In this document: in pieces, positions 54,446 through 62,665 of the stretch | Layout: each line of letters begins with the position of its first letter | How positions within the stretch are numbered: position 1 is the stretch's first letter | DNA from: Nocardia nova NBRC 15556 | GTDB lineage: Bacteria; Actinomycetota; Actinomycetes; Mycobacteriales; Mycobacteriaceae | Direction: 5' to 3' | Length of the DNA stretch: 62,665 nucleotides | Assembly: GCF_001613005.1 (NCBI RefSeq) | Contig: NZ_BDBN01000059.1 | Span: 1-62,665 of the forward strand | The notes under the pieces: generated by a model | What the model was told of the DNA's origin: nothing | Database searches by the model: none | The model's input: only the letters and a program-made list of their open reading frames with translations | Position numbers and translations under genes: made by a program

Positions 54446-54798
54446 GCCTCGCCGGCTGGTGCGCCTGCTCACCGGCAAGGGGGTGCGGGTCGAATTCGTC
54501 AAGGAGAACTGACTTTCACCGGCGAGGACTCGCCCATGGCGAACCTGCTGCTGAGCGTGATGGGGCCTTCGCCGAGTTCGAAGGCGCACTCATCCTCGAG
54601 CGCCAGCGCGAAGGGATCGCCGCCGCCAAGTCCCGCGGCGTCTACACCGGCCGCAAACCCGCCCTCACGACCGAACAAGCACAGCAACTCCGCGCCCGCG
54701 CCGCGGCCGGCGAACCGAAATCCGCGCTGGCCACCGAGGTAAGCGATTCCGCCGAGGTCAAGACTTCGGAGCCTCGGTGGTGTTGCGGCGCAGTATGA
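54440..54798 (+). pseudogene. Broken serine recombinase (resolvase) fragment
   Basis: Three frames in succession encode adjoining pieces of a serine resolvase catalytic domain. RRLVRLLTGKGVRVEFVKEN stops at 54510. After one missing base comes TFTGEDSPMANLLLSVMG. After a second missing base near 54565 comes AFAEFEGALILERQREGIAA, then SRGVYTGRKPALTTEQAQQL and AAAGEPKSALA. The N-terminal catalytic serine region and the final helix-turn-helix are absent. It is a decayed relic of a transposon, integron-like or phage recombinase and marks past mobile-element activity. Confidence 0.8.
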
Positions 54799-54900
54799 AA
54801 AAGGCGGCGCCGCACAGGATCGACCTCGGACACGGCGTCGAAGGGAACAGAAAAGGGAGTACCCCGGCCGAGTGGCCGGAGGCACCCTGTCTGGCAATGC

Positions 54901-55224
54901 CTATCGATGAAGGTGGCCGCCGAGCCAGCGGCTGGCCGTCCGAATCGCCTGGCGCACTGATACACCCGCCTTGCGCCCTGCGCGAACGGCACCGACGCTG
55001 CCCCTGGCGATGTGGTTGCGAACCGCCTCAGCCGCCGCCACACGCAGTAGTTCCGAAACGAGCTCGATGACGAACGCCACCCCGTGGTAGCCGAACACGC
55101 CGAGCGTCAACGCCACCAAACCCAACAGGTCCGCGGTTGTCGTGAGCCCGACATGGACGATCCTGCCACGCCGCGCGATACGAGCACCGAACTCGACCGC
55201 CTGGGCCCTGATCCAGCTGTGCAT
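54901..55224 (-). CDS. Small membrane-associated protein
   Basis: ATG 55224 has GGAGGCAAG directly upstream. The 107-residue product starts MHSWIRAQAVEFGARIARRG, has one or two hydrophobic helices (TTTADLLGLVALTLGVFGYH, then GVAFVIELVSELLRV) and a basic amphipathic tail (VRAGRKAGVSVRQAIRTASR). There is no known domain. It is divergent from the XRE membrane regulator at 55460 and may be its target. Confidence 0.65.
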   Translation of the reverse strand: MHSWIRAQAVEFGARIARRGRIVHVGLTTTADLLGLVALTLGVFGYHGVAFVIELVSELLRVAAAEAVRNHIARGSVGAVRAGRKAGVSVRQAIRTASRWLGGHLHR

Positions 55225-55459
55225 CTTGCCTCCATGCATCAACCTCGGCGGCGTCGATCGCCGCTGCGATCCGCACGTTTGGTGGCCGATCCACCGCCCG
55301 ACAGCACCCGGACACTGCAACCGATTTCCACAGGCAGACAAAGCTGTCCGAGGTTGTCCGTCGGACACGCCGGACAGGTCGGAACTTTTGGTGGACAATC
55401 GACAACCACACAAAAGCTGACCCAACCGGGGGCTGATATCGGGAAAGGCTGGAGGCGCA

Positions 55460-56770
55460 GTGGGACTTGATGGCAACGGGCCGGTCAGCCGCGGCGACCT
55501 AGCAGATATCCAGACCCCCGCGCAACTGGGCGCGGCGCTTCGCGCCACACGCACGCACGCCAAGATCGGGCTGCGCGAGCTCGCCGACAAAGCCGATAAG
55601 AGGCGGCCACTGACGAACCCACCCAGCGGGCTCGCCGCTGCGCCTCTGAAACGGAACCTGATATCGGACATGGAGCAGGGACGCCGAATCGTCCTGTCCG
55701 AGAACGATGTCAAAAACGGCGCCACCAAGGACGACCGGCTCGAGTTCTACCTCGCGCTGTGCGGCGTGCCGTACGAAGATCGAAGCGCTTGGCTCGAAAC
55801 TGCCGCACGGGTACACAGTGACACAGCCGCCGCGCCGCCCGACACGCTCAGCCAGGCCACTTCGAGCGACCATCGACCGCCCGGCCCACGAACAATTCCC
55901 ATCCGGCTGGCGATCGGCGCGATCCTGGCGGTCATCGTCGTAGCGATAGCCGCCGTGCTGGTGGCCGAGAGCGTCGGCGGCCATACTCGTTCGACTTCAC
56001 AGGATCTGCCGATCGTGGAAAGCATGACCACCACGGCGCCCCCTGTTGTCACACCGGCCTCGACCACGACGCCGCCCTTGCAAGTCCTGAATGCAACCCG
56101 TCTGGGCAACGAAGACGGCGATTTTCATTTCGTCATGGCGAACAAACTCGACATGACCGACGCCGAACTGGCCGCGTTCAACACACACGTTATGTCGGAC
56201 TCGCATGCGTTCGCCGACTGGTCCGCCGCGCACGAGGTCGTGCCGTTCGAGAAGGGCGTAGCCACATTGACCGTCCGCGCCAACACCACCGAACCGATCA
56301 CGATCACAGGGATGTCCGCGGTCAAGCAATGCGGCGACCCCTACACCGGAACCATGTTCCAGCAATACACCCAAGGCGGACCTGAAGAGAACATCAAAGT
56401 GGGTTTCAACCTGGACAACCCCGCCCCTGTGGCCCAGGAGATGGTCTGGACCCAGGACGGTGGCTACCGCCTCGCCGGCCCCAACTACTTCACCGCCAAG
56501 ACGATCCCCTTGACACCGGGCCAGACCCAAACCTTCACTCTGGGCGCAGTCACCAACATCTACAGCTGCACCTTCCGCGTCCGGATCGTCGTGACGACCC
56601 GCCTCGGATCGGTCTACCAGGACATCGGAGCCGGCGACAAACCGTTCGCCATCACCGCACGAGCGCAACCTCCGGACTCGGCGCATCGCTTCTCGGCCTA
56701 CCAGGCGCTCTACACACAAACCAACGACCGAAAGACATGGACCCGCGCCGACCCCAAAACCGAGAATTGA
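55460..56770 (+). CDS. Membrane-bound XRE regulator with extracytoplasmic domain
   Basis: GTG 55460 follows GGAGGCGCA. The 436-residue protein has an N-terminal XRE-like domain (TPAQLGAALRATRTHAKIGL, then LISDMEQGRRIVLSEND, about 20-100). One TM helix follows (LAIGAILAVIVVAIAAVLVA, about 150-170), then a Thr/Pro-rich linker and a large external region (about 210-420) with beta-rich sequence and a Cys pair. This is the layout of a one-component transmembrane regulator that senses an external signal. It is followed at 30 bases by a secreted partner gene. No similar domain is recognised for the external part. Confidence 0.8.
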   Translation: MGLDGNGPVSRGDLADIQTPAQLGAALRATRTHAKIGLRELADKADKRRPLTNPPSGLAAAPLKRNLISDMEQGRRIVLSENDVKNGATKDDRLEFYLALCGVPYEDRSAWLETAARVHSDTAAAPPDTLSQATSSDHRPPGPRTIPIRLAIGAILAVIVVAIAAVLVAESVGGHTRSTSQDLPIVESMTTTAPPVVTPASTTTPPLQVLNATRLGNEDGDFHFVMANKLDMTDAELAAFNTHVMSDSHAFADWSAAHEVVPFEKGVATLTVRANTTEPITITGMSAVKQCGDPYTGTMFQQYTQGGPEENIKVGFNLDNPAPVAQEMVWTQDGGYRLAGPNYFTAKTIPLTPGQTQTFTLGAVTNIYSCTFRVRIVVTTRLGSVYQDIGAGDKPFAITARAQPPDSAHRFSAYQALYTQTNDRKTWTRADPKTEN

Positions 56771-56800
56771 CAGCCGCCGAGCACAGATAAGGCACGGCAC

Positions 56801-57982
56801 ATGAGAATTCGCACGCTGCTCCTCATCCTGTCCGCCATCGCAGTGACGGCCGTCGCCGCGGTCGTAGCCCTGGTCGTGCCCCGGCCAGCGTCCGCGCCGC
56901 CTTTCACACCACCGGCCAGCCGCGATGTTGCCTACGCCTACACCACCATTGACGACCTCACCGTGGTCCGCGGCAACATTGTCGTCGCGAAAGTGCCCGT
57001 GATCCTGTCTCTCAGCAGCACCGTCGCGTGGAGCAACGACGGGGCGTACATCGCCGCACTACCCGAAGCCGGCGACGACGCCGACAAACTCCTCCTCGTC
57101 AATACCGTCTCCGGCCAAGTCACCAAAACCTCGTGCCTTAAATGCGGCAACCTGACCGCTTTCGCCGAGCACTCGTTCCTCGTCATCGGCGACCCCGGCA
57201 CCGGGCGCCAATTCCTCCGGTACGACCCAGGCCCTGCAACCGACGGCCGACCCGTATCCCTGCCCGCCAACCCCGACGATGAACAGCCGATATTCGGAAG
57301 CAGGACCGATCTCGTGCTGCAAAACGACTACATGACCCACAACACCAACCACACCGCGCTGCGGATCATCTCCACAAGCGGCAATTCCGACAGCCTTGTC
57401 AACGGGGACTTCGTCAACGGCGCAATCCATGTCGCCTCCGACCTAGGCACACACGGCGAGGAACAGTTTCTGATCGCCCACGACGGAAGCGGCTGCGCCT
57501 CCTCACCCAGGATCTCGATAGCACATCTCGACGGAACCACCCGCGCGACAGACCTTTCCGCCGCCCAGCCCGCCGACCACACCTTCCCCACAGGGGTCAC
57601 AGTCGACGACCTCTGGCTCGGGCCCGACGCCTCCTTCTACGCCTCCATCGGCTCCTGGAAATGCACCAAAACCCAGCAAGAAACAACATGGTTCGAGGAA
57701 ATGCAGACCCCAGCCATGCCGATCTCATTGTGGAAACTCGACCCGAACACCCTGCAATGGACCAATCAACACGCTGTCCCCGCCCTGATGACCCGCTTCC
57801 TCGGCAACTCCGCCATGCTCTCGCTCGCAGTCCCCGACTGCATCGGCCCCCACCCCTATATGGGCATCAACACCGACTACTGCCGCGCCGGCCCACTCTA
57901 CAAAGTCGCCAACGGCAAACGAACCCACATCGCCGACCACGTCACCGCAATCTATACCGAACCACCCCCAATACTGCCTTAA
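56801..57982 (+). CDS. Secreted or membrane-anchored beta-propeller-like protein
   Basis: The 393-residue protein starts at ATG 56801 with a basic leader and a hydrophobic segment (LLLILSAIAVTAVAAVVALV, about 5-25) followed by an SAPPFTPPAS spacer, so it is a signal anchor or an uncleaved signal. The remaining 350 residues contain repeated beta-strand units with NDGAYIAALPEAGD, LLVNTVSGQVTKT, DDLWLGPDASFYAS and LWKLDPNTLQWTN. These suggest a WD40/YncE-like propeller. Two CxxC-like Cys pairs are present. It is in an operon with the membrane XRE regulator and may modulate its sensing. Confidence 0.75.
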   Translation: MRIRTLLLILSAIAVTAVAAVVALVVPRPASAPPFTPPASRDVAYAYTTIDDLTVVRGNIVVAKVPVILSLSSTVAWSNDGAYIAALPEAGDDADKLLLVNTVSGQVTKTSCLKCGNLTAFAEHSFLVIGDPGTGRQFLRYDPGPATDGRPVSLPANPDDEQPIFGSRTDLVLQNDYMTHNTNHTALRIISTSGNSDSLVNGDFVNGAIHVASDLGTHGEEQFLIAHDGSGCASSPRISIAHLDGTTRATDLSAAQPADHTFPTGVTVDDLWLGPDASFYASIGSWKCTKTQQETTWFEEMQTPAMPISLWKLDPNTLQWTNQHAVPALMTRFLGNSAMLSLAVPDCIGPHPYMGINTDYCRAGPLYKVANGKRTHIADHVTAIYTEPPPILP

Positions 57983-58252
57983 CGAGCGGCGACCTCACCC
58001 GCCGAAGGACCTCCCAGAACCTGACGCACTGCCCGACTGTCAGCGGCCAGTTGGAATTCCCCACTCGCGGCTATTTGGCGGGGAGCTATCTGGCCGCCGA
58101 GGCTAGCCAGTAGCAAACGATCGCGCGGCGGTATCTGGTCCGATGTGCGGCATTAGCGGATGGCGGACGATTCAGGATCCGCTGTAGGTCACGGTACGGC
58201 GGCGAACCCAGCAAGTCTGGGGCTCGCGGCGTAGTTCGCACGTGTCCCGCGG

Positions 58253-58424
58253 CTACTTGCGCACTACGTAGCGCAGATGCAGGACACCGGGATCCTCCAG
58301 GTGCGCACCAGATCGAGTTCCGTGTGTTCGGCCGGGAGCCCGTCGAACAGTCGTCGCCCGCGGCCAAGCAGGACCGGCCGGAGCTGGATGTCGATCATGT
58401 CGAGTACGCCCGCCTTCAGAGCTT
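58253..58424 (-). pseudogene. C-terminal fragment of a dihydrofolate-reductase-like protein
   Basis: The minus strand encodes LKAGVLDMIDIQLRPVLLGR, then LFDGLPAEHTELDLVRT and, after a one-base shift, EDPGVLHLRYVVRK before a stop at 58253-58255. This is the conserved end of the RibD-C/dihydrofolate-reductase-like family (yyaP/yhjA type). The N-terminal 120-150 residues with the NADPH site are absent upstream. It is therefore a decayed remnant. Confidence 0.7.
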
Positions 58425-58877
58425 GCTGGTCACGACAAACCTGAACTCCTGTCCGGTTGCCATCTCTGGCATGCTGCTGGCCAGCCGTCGCCAACTTGCC
58501 ATCAAACCCGCCATTTATTGGCTGGCGTCGGCCAGCGGCACCGGCCAGCGCCAACGCCAGTAATCGATATCACGTCCCAAACAGGGCAACTTTTCAGCAT
58601 ACCCCCAGTTCAAAGGCCAATCGAGCCAACGGCAACATCACACCGCCAACCTTGACAACGCCGCCAACCGCGCGCTAGTTCGATGCGGGTACATGGAGTT
58701 ACCCACGACCTCACCCACTCCTGAATGCCGCGCCAGTTGTGGCCCGCCGGGAGCATGGTTCGTCACCGCCGATCAAGATGCCTCCGGAGGAATGCATCGC
58801 GTCGGTCCAGACCAGTCCGCCAGTGCGGCGGTCGTCGAACCTCACCTACAAAATTGCTCCCCGGACCGGGCATCGCC
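58425..58877. other. Interval without a recognisable gene
   Basis: No convincing coding frame is seen. At 58518-58560 the sequence is rich in short CTGGCG/CGCCAG and CGGCCAGCG words that can form imperfect hairpins. This may be termination or decay sequence between the reductase remnant and the ligase gene. Confidence 0.4.
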
Positions 58878-59834
58878 TCAATCCGGCAGGCCCACATCGC
58901 GGGCATCCTGATCGGTGCGGAGCCCGGCCCAGCTGGGATGGCGCAGTGTGGTTGTGAATTCCCGGTAGTACACCGTCGCCACCAAGCCGGGCTCGACCCA
59001 GTACGCCGGCACCGACCCGAACCGCGGCGGCGCCGCGAACGGGCTCGCCGGGTGGGCGATCTCGTCCAGGCGCGCCTGCAGGACCCGCCGCTGCGCCATC
59101 GAGAACCCGGTGCCGACGTTGCCGACGTAGACCAGCTCCCCGGCCGGGGTGTGGGCGCCCAGGATCAGCGACCCGAACACGCCGATGCGGGGGCGGCTGC
59201 CCGAGATCCAGCCCGCGACAACCACATCCGCCGAACGCCGAAGCGGGGTCTTGATCCACGAGCGTGACCGCTGGCCGGGCCGGTAGATCGAGTCCAGGCG
59301 CTTGGACACGATGCCCTCGAGGCCGTGCTCGGCGGCGGTGTCGAGCATCTGCGCGGGCGCGATATCGGTCCAGTACGGCGGAACCCGTATCAGGGTGCCG
59401 GCCAGATCCAAGTCGGCGAGCAGGTCGCGGCGCTGGACGTAGGTAAGCGGTGTGGTGTCGGTGTCGTCTAGGGCGAGGATGTCGAAGACGAACAGCTGCA
59501 CCGGAATCGAGGCGATCAACCCCGTCGGCGGCCGCGCGGTATGCATTCGATGCTGCAACCGCCGGAACGAAGGAATCCCGGTCGGCAATTCCGGGGCGAC
59601 AACCTCACCATCGATCACGAACCGCCGACCGGTCGCGGTGTCGGCCAGCGCGACGGTCAGCTCCGGAAACGATGCCGTGGCCTCTCGCCCGTTGCGGGAA
59701 TAGAGCCTGGGCTCCCCGTTGTCGAGGACGGTGATAGCGCGCATGCCGTCCCACTTCATCTCGGTCGCCCAGAGATCCGGGTCCTCAGGCGGCCGCCCAG
59801 CGGTCGCCAGCATCGGCGCCGGCACGCGTCCCAT
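58878..59834 (-). CDS. ATP-dependent DNA ligase (LigC/LigD-ligase type)
   Basis: The start is placed at ATG 59834 (MGRVPAPMLATAGRPPEDPD) because homologues begin there; a GTG upstream would add about 12 residues. In the 318-residue product, motif I is EMKWDGMRA with the adenylated Lys27, motif III is VFDILAL, motif IV is LEGIVSKR and motif V is SWIKTPL. An OB-fold domain follows (GSLILGAHTPAGELVYVGNV, then AYWVEPGLVATVYYREFT). It lacks the polymerase and nuclease domains of LigD. In actinobacteria such stand-alone ligases act in excision repair or back up end joining. It is an isolated gene. Confidence 0.93.
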   Translation of the reverse strand: MGRVPAPMLATAGRPPEDPDLWATEMKWDGMRAITVLDNGEPRLYSRNGREATASFPELTVALADTATGRRFVIDGEVVAPELPTGIPSFRRLQHRMHTARPPTGLIASIPVQLFVFDILALDDTDTTPLTYVQRRDLLADLDLAGTLIRVPPYWTDIAPAQMLDTAAEHGLEGIVSKRLDSIYRPGQRSRSWIKTPLRRSADVVVAGWISGSRPRIGVFGSLILGAHTPAGELVYVGNVGTGFSMAQRRVLQARLDEIAHPASPFAAPPRFGSVPAYWVEPGLVATVYYREFTTTLRHPSWAGLRTDQDARDVGLPD

Positions 59835-59981
59835 ACCCAGTAGCGTACTTCCGGCAATCACCCAGCGACGGAGCGGCACCACCCCACCACACGCGGCTGA
59901 CCAGCACTGATTGTCCAGCAGGGGGTGCGTCTGCCGCATCAGGCAACCAGTTCCGGCCGCGTGACGTCGTACCGGACATGA

Positions 59982-60548
59982 CTATCCCGCAACCACACCC
60001 CGAGGTCGCCGAACGCTGGACTCAGGCCCGGATGCGTAACCTGCTGGCCCGCACCTTCGGGCGACCGCAGATCGCGCGCCGAAACCGGCTGCGCGAGCGG
60101 CGATGCCAGGGCTCAGTGCCCGGGTGCGGTGCCCCCGGCGGGGATCAGCAGCCGCAGTGGCCACCAGTACGGATACGAACCTGATGCCTGGGCGGTTTCT
60201 CCAGTCGGCGCGATGAGTGCCCGTGCGTCGTCTTCGATCTCGACGATCTCGAAGACGTTGTCGCTGTCCGCCGACTTCTTGACCAGGGAACCTACCTCCA
60301 GCACACGTCAACAATACGAGACCCGACCGGGCGGTCTGACAACAGTGAGCTGAGGCGGCGCGTCTAGGACGTCGCCGCGGTGGGCCGGTGGAGATCTGGG
60401 CGCACGGTCTGTCGTCGTTGGGGTTGCGGTGGACGCTGGCGACAGTGCCGGTGTGCTTCTTCGCGCCCGGATCGCCGGGCTCAGCCGGGCCGCCGTCGAT
60501 GTCGCTCCACCACTCGATGCGATCACCGACCGCGAACACCTCGCCCAT
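59982..60548 (-). CDS. Small acidic protein, C-terminal extension doubtful
   Basis: ATG 60548 opens MGEVFAVGDRIEWWSDIDGG followed by PAEPGDPGAKKHTGTVASVH, a beta-rich, KOW/SH3-like sequence of about 65 residues that looks genuine. After about position 60360 the same frame becomes Arg-rich and runs antisense-like over the gene at 60113-60304, so the original stop has probably been lost or a frameshift occurred near 60350. Only the first third should be trusted. Confidence 0.35.
   Translation of the reverse strand: MGEVFAVGDRIEWWSDIDGGPAEPGDPGAKKHTGTVASVHRNPNDDRPCAQISTGPPRRRPRRAASAHCCQTARSGLVLLTCAGGRFPGQEVGGQRQRLRDRRDRRRRTGTHRADWRNRPGIRFVSVLVATAAADPRRGHRTRALSPGIAARAAGFGARSAVARRCGPAGYASGPESSVRRPRGVVAG
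60113..60304 (-). CDS. Small SH3/KOW-like protein, 63 aa
   Basis: A GTG at 60304 opens MLEVGSLVKKSADSDNVFEI followed by a short acidic strand (VEIEDDARALIAP) and YPYWWPLRLL. The pattern of G-x-L-V-K near the start and a later W-W resembles small KOW/SH3-like barrels. There is no clear ribosome-binding site, so leaderless translation is possible. The related-looking start of the next gene upstream suggests the two form a pair. Confidence 0.5.
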   Translation of the reverse strand: MLEVGSLVKKSADSDNVFEIVEIEDDARALIAPTGETAQASGSYPYWWPLRLLIPAGGTAPGH

Positions 60549-60847
60549 ACCGCGACTATCCCACCCCATCCTCGCCGCGGGCGCGGGTGACCAGCTCGAC
60601 CGATGCCCGTCGCGCCGCGAACCCGGATCCCGGTTGAAATCGCGCGCCGACCTGTCCGGCGGCGACCGGATCGGCTATGTCGCCCTTCCCGGGCACGCCG
60701 CGCGGTAGTCCGCACCGACTTCGACCACGCCTCCGGCGAACTCGTTCAGGTGTGGTCGAAGACTCCGCCCACCGGCGGGACGGATTGAGTGGTGGTCCGG
60801 TGGCCGGGAAAATACTGGACATGGGAAGTAAAACAATCTTCATACAT

Positions 60848-61360
60848 TCAAAAGTTGGGTCGGCGATCCACAAAATCAGACGGACTACGGGAAATTACAT
60901 GCTGGACAGCGTGAGTCGGCGTCGTTTCCCGTCTCTTGATACTGCGACGGAGGCGGGTATAGCGAGCGCGAGCTCTTGTTAGCGTGACAACTGCTCGGTG
61001 GTACAGCACATCGTCGAAGCGGGAGTCTCCACGGTAGCGGGCACAACGGCGGTATTCGAACCATGCGCGGGCAACAGCATCGACAGCGGCGCCGATCTCC
61101 CGGGATGAGACGGCGTGGTTGATGTCATCGATCAGCCGTGCTCGCACGAGTGCGCTGACATCGTCAATGCCCATCTCCCACAACAGCACTGTCCCGGTTT
61201 CGCAGGTGCTCGTAGCGGCAGTGTCGGGATCGATCCAATAATCCGCCGTCGCCAAGAGAAACGCAGCTCGCAGGATCACGGCTGCAGGGTGCTCGAAGGG
61301 CACATCCCCCTCCATCGCGGCTATCAGCCGACAGCTGGTCGGCAGTACCGTGTCAGTCAT
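60848..61360 (-). CDS. Uncharacterised helical protein
   Basis: The 170-residue product starts at ATG 61360, overlapping the previous gene by 8 bases. It is mostly helical: VILRAAFLLATADYWIDPDT, LLWEMGIDDVSALVRARLID, VDAVARAWFEYRRCARYRGD. The very basic tail is rich in Arg (TRARARYTRLRRSIKRRE) and could bind nucleic acid. It is the third gene of a short operon headed by a cold-shock protein. The family is not recognised. Confidence 0.6.
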   Translation of the reverse strand: MTDTVLPTSCRLIAAMEGDVPFEHPAAVILRAAFLLATADYWIDPDTAATSTCETGTVLLWEMGIDDVSALVRARLIDDINHAVSSREIGAAVDAVARAWFEYRRCARYRGDSRFDDVLYHRAVVTLTRARARYTRLRRSIKRRETTPTHAVQHVISRSPSDFVDRRPNF

Positions 61361-61541
61361 CGGTGCGGGCCTGTGGGATGTTGCTGCGACTCGCCTCGTA
61401 GCGATACCGCAGGGTGTAGATGAGGTTATCGAGCGGTTGAAGAATCTCAGGCTCTGGTGTCGCCGAGGTGAGGGAGCAGACGATAGTCGGCGGCTGGGTC
61501 TCTCCGGCCGCGGAAATGTGCGGGTCCAATGGTTCAGTCAT
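61353..61541 (-). CDS. Small protein between cold-shock and helical genes
   Basis: ATG 61541 lies 8 bases inside the end of the cold-shock gene and the stop lies inside the next gene, so all three genes are interlocked. The 62-residue product (MTEPLDPHISAAGETQPPTI at its start) is Pro/Thr-rich and then has ILQPLDNLIYTLRYRYEASR, an amphipathic helix. No family is recognised. The overlaps on both sides support that it is translated. Confidence 0.55.
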   Translation of the reverse strand: MTEPLDPHISAAGETQPPTIVCSLTSATPEPEILQPLDNLIYTLRYRYEASRSNIPQARTDD

Positions 61542-61794
61542 TCCGATAACCGCCCGTGCTGTGGTCTTGATCGGATGCTGGAGTTGGTTGATGCACGATG
61601 CGAACGTTGACCGCTTTCCGGCCGTTGCGGCTGGGGACGACGTCGTAGGTGACGGTGTCACCGACAGCAGGAGGGTTGGCGCCTTTGTCGTACAGACCGG
61701 AGAAATGCACAAAGATGTTCTCCTCTCGTGAACCACCGGCGATGAACCCGTATCCACGATTCCTGTCGTAGCACTCCATAATTCCTTTCTTCAC
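61534..61794 (-). CDS. Cold-shock domain protein
   Basis: The 86-residue protein is taken from GTG 61794, because KKGIMECYDRNRGYGFIAGG then aligns with the first strands of the cold-shock domain; an ATG five codons later follows AAAGG but would cut strand one. RNP1 is RGYGFIAG and RNP2 is NIFVHFSGL. The usual aromatic Trp-Phe before RNP1 is replaced by Cys-Tyr. The last 20 residues are a polar tail. It probably binds single-stranded RNA or DNA. It leads a three-gene overlapping operon. Confidence 0.88.
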   Translation of the reverse strand: MKKGIMECYDRNRGYGFIAGGSREENIFVHFSGLYDKGANPPAVGDTVTYDVVPSRNGRKAVNVRIVHQPTPASDQDHSTGGYRND

Positions 61795-61843
61795 CGAGCA
61801 GGGGGTCCTTTCATATCTCGGCGCGCCATGAAGAGGCACTTTC

Positions 61844-62170
61844 CTACGGGTTCAAGCTGGCGTCCCGGGAGACGGCTGCGGTGATCGCCTCGCCGATCGC
61901 GGCCAGCGCGGGGCCGGGCCCGACCCGCGGCGGGTGCAGCCAGACTCGATGCGGGTTGCCGGCGGTAGGGGGCACGACCGTGGCGTTCCAAAGCACCGAT
62001 ATCGCACCTACTTTGAACAACAGACGCGTCGCGCGTTCGGCATCGTCCGGCGAGACAGGCGCATCGCCCAGCAGCGCCCACAAACGATGTCCGCGCCGAT
62101 CGATCGAGAATGCTGGAACCGTGTCGAGAAGTGCGACCACTGCACGGCCCAGCGCAGGGGAAATCAACAC
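61844..62170 (-). CDS. Uncharacterised 108-residue protein
   Basis: GTG 62170 is the first usable start after an in-frame stop. The product begins MLISPALGRAVVALLDTVPA and continues with FSIDRRGHRLWALLGDAPVS and DDAERATRLLFKVGAISVLW. Its middle is a regular helix-turn-helix-like arrangement with a wing-like NATVVPPTAGNPHRVWL, so a small winged-helix protein is possible. It is separated by 49 bases from the cold-shock gene in the same direction. Confidence 0.5.
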   Translation of the reverse strand: MLISPALGRAVVALLDTVPAFSIDRRGHRLWALLGDAPVSPDDAERATRLLFKVGAISVLWNATVVPPTAGNPHRVWLHPPRVGPGPALAAIGEAITAAVSRDASLNP

Positions 62171-62553
62171 TGAGACACGGATATCGCCGTGAGATGAATG
62201 GCACCTGTTCGCGGATCAATGTGTGCATCGAGCCCGAATCTGAGCGGTAGACTCTGCATCTATCCTCGCTCTCGCGCTTATTTTGACATCCAACCTCTGG
62301 AACGGCCACAACGGTCACTTTTTGTTCCTTTCACAGTCGTGGAACTTCGACAGGACGCACGGATGTCGTTTCCGCACCGTGCGTCGGCTATCTCGCGCCA
62401 GGCTCCCGTGCTTCACACAGGACTCGACTACGGAACGGTCAACACGCCCGGTCGCCGGAATGCGCCGGTGTCGGGCCTCTGCGAGAGACCTCCGGGGTGT
62501 GTCCAGCGTTGGAGCCGGTCGCGCAGCGGGTCTGGTACCGTCCCGCTGCCGCC
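62171..62553. other. Non-coding interval
   Basis: These 383 bases lie between the window-edge gene and the gene at 61844-62170. The A/T-richer part at 62270-62350 may hold a promoter. No convincing gene or repeat is seen. Confidence 0.35.
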
Positions 62554-62665
62554 TCAGCGAGCCGGGCTCGGCGCCGTGTCCGCGAGTGGGATTTCGACAT
62601 GGGTGATCGTGCCGCCAGTGGGCGCGGTGCAGCGTGAAACACGTGTGCATCGTTGGCGGGCTAGA
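62554..62665 (-). CDS. C-terminal end of a protein beyond the window
   Basis: The 36 visible residues before the stop at 62554-62556 end PTGGTITHVEIPLADTAPSP and then Ala-Arg. The G-G-T-x-T-x-V-E-I-P-L pattern resembles the last strand of GHKL-type ATPases such as histidine kinases and anti-sigma factors. Too little is present to be sure. Confidence 0.3.
   Translation of the reverse strand, partial: LARQRCTRVSRCTAPTGGTITHVEIPLADTAPSPAR

Noticed and set aside
58518..58560. Possible attC-like or attachment-site hairpin
   Set aside because: The arms pair only over seven bases with poor continuation, and no integrase or cassette boundary is visible nearby.

Overview
The window is a high-GC actinobacterial accessory region, most likely from Nocardia or a close relative in the Mycobacteriales. 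Pointers are the cutinase, the MmyB-type and Scr1/DUF5753-type regulators, the SARP/BTAD and large LuxR regulators, the frequent GTG/TTG starts and the many 4-nt ATGA/GTGA gene overlaps. No ribosomal RNA or tRNA gene was recognised. All calls were made by reading sequence and protein motifs; no database search was run.

Left part (1-12 kb): a leftward gene train holds a small membrane peptide, a glycine-zipper protein, a secreted cutinase, two lipase-fold proteins that have lost the catalytic serine and the signal peptide, a one-TM protein, a MinD-like/BTAD fusion and a winged-helix protein cut by the window edge. It looks like the accessory tail of a conjugative or secretion-linked island. 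Next comes a Baeyer-Villiger-type monooxygenase bracketed by two MmyB-like regulators. From 12.9 to 17.9 kb a second leftward operon of mostly unknown genes includes a nucleoside hydrolase, an Scr1-type sensor without a DNA-binding domain and a paralogue of the one-TM protein. It faces a TPR-containing XRE regulator.

Middle (19-30 kb): a HAD phosphatase, a SAM methyltransferase and an EXXR-less CYP157-like P450 diverge from a large LuxR-type ATPase regulator, which is followed by an FAD monooxygenase operon. A decamer of the type GGGTATRTAC recurs upstream of these units and may be their common operator. A third MmyB-like regulator follows.

The most interesting stretch is 30.0-40.1 kb. It looks like an undescribed peptide-modifying (RiPP) gene cluster. 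A 30-codon precursor-like gene is followed by a strong hairpin, a glutathione-transferase-fold protein with a PqqD-like (RRE) tail, a radical SAM/SPASM enzyme with an RRE at its N-terminus, and, overlapping it by 4 nt, a full-length fused alpha-beta glycyl-tRNA synthetase, a type not expected as the housekeeping enzyme of an actinobacterium. Flanking operons carry a BesD-like 2OG-Fe oxygenase, an alpha/beta hydrolase, a left-handed-helix acyltransferase and a GT25 glycosyltransferase. The synthetase could be a self-resistance copy or could supply Gly-tRNA to the pathway.

Right part (40-62.7 kb): this is a defence and decay zone. It has a broken polymorphic toxin with an ankyrin immunity protein, a one-spacer CRISPR relic of type I-E geometry without cas genes, a nuclease-like coiled-coil protein, a complete four-gene type I restriction-modification operon (accessory HTH/TRD-like protein, hsdM, hsdS, hsdR), a broken serine recombinase, a broken reductase, small membrane proteins, an XRE receptor-like membrane regulator with a secreted partner, an ATP-dependent DNA ligase and a cold-shock operon.
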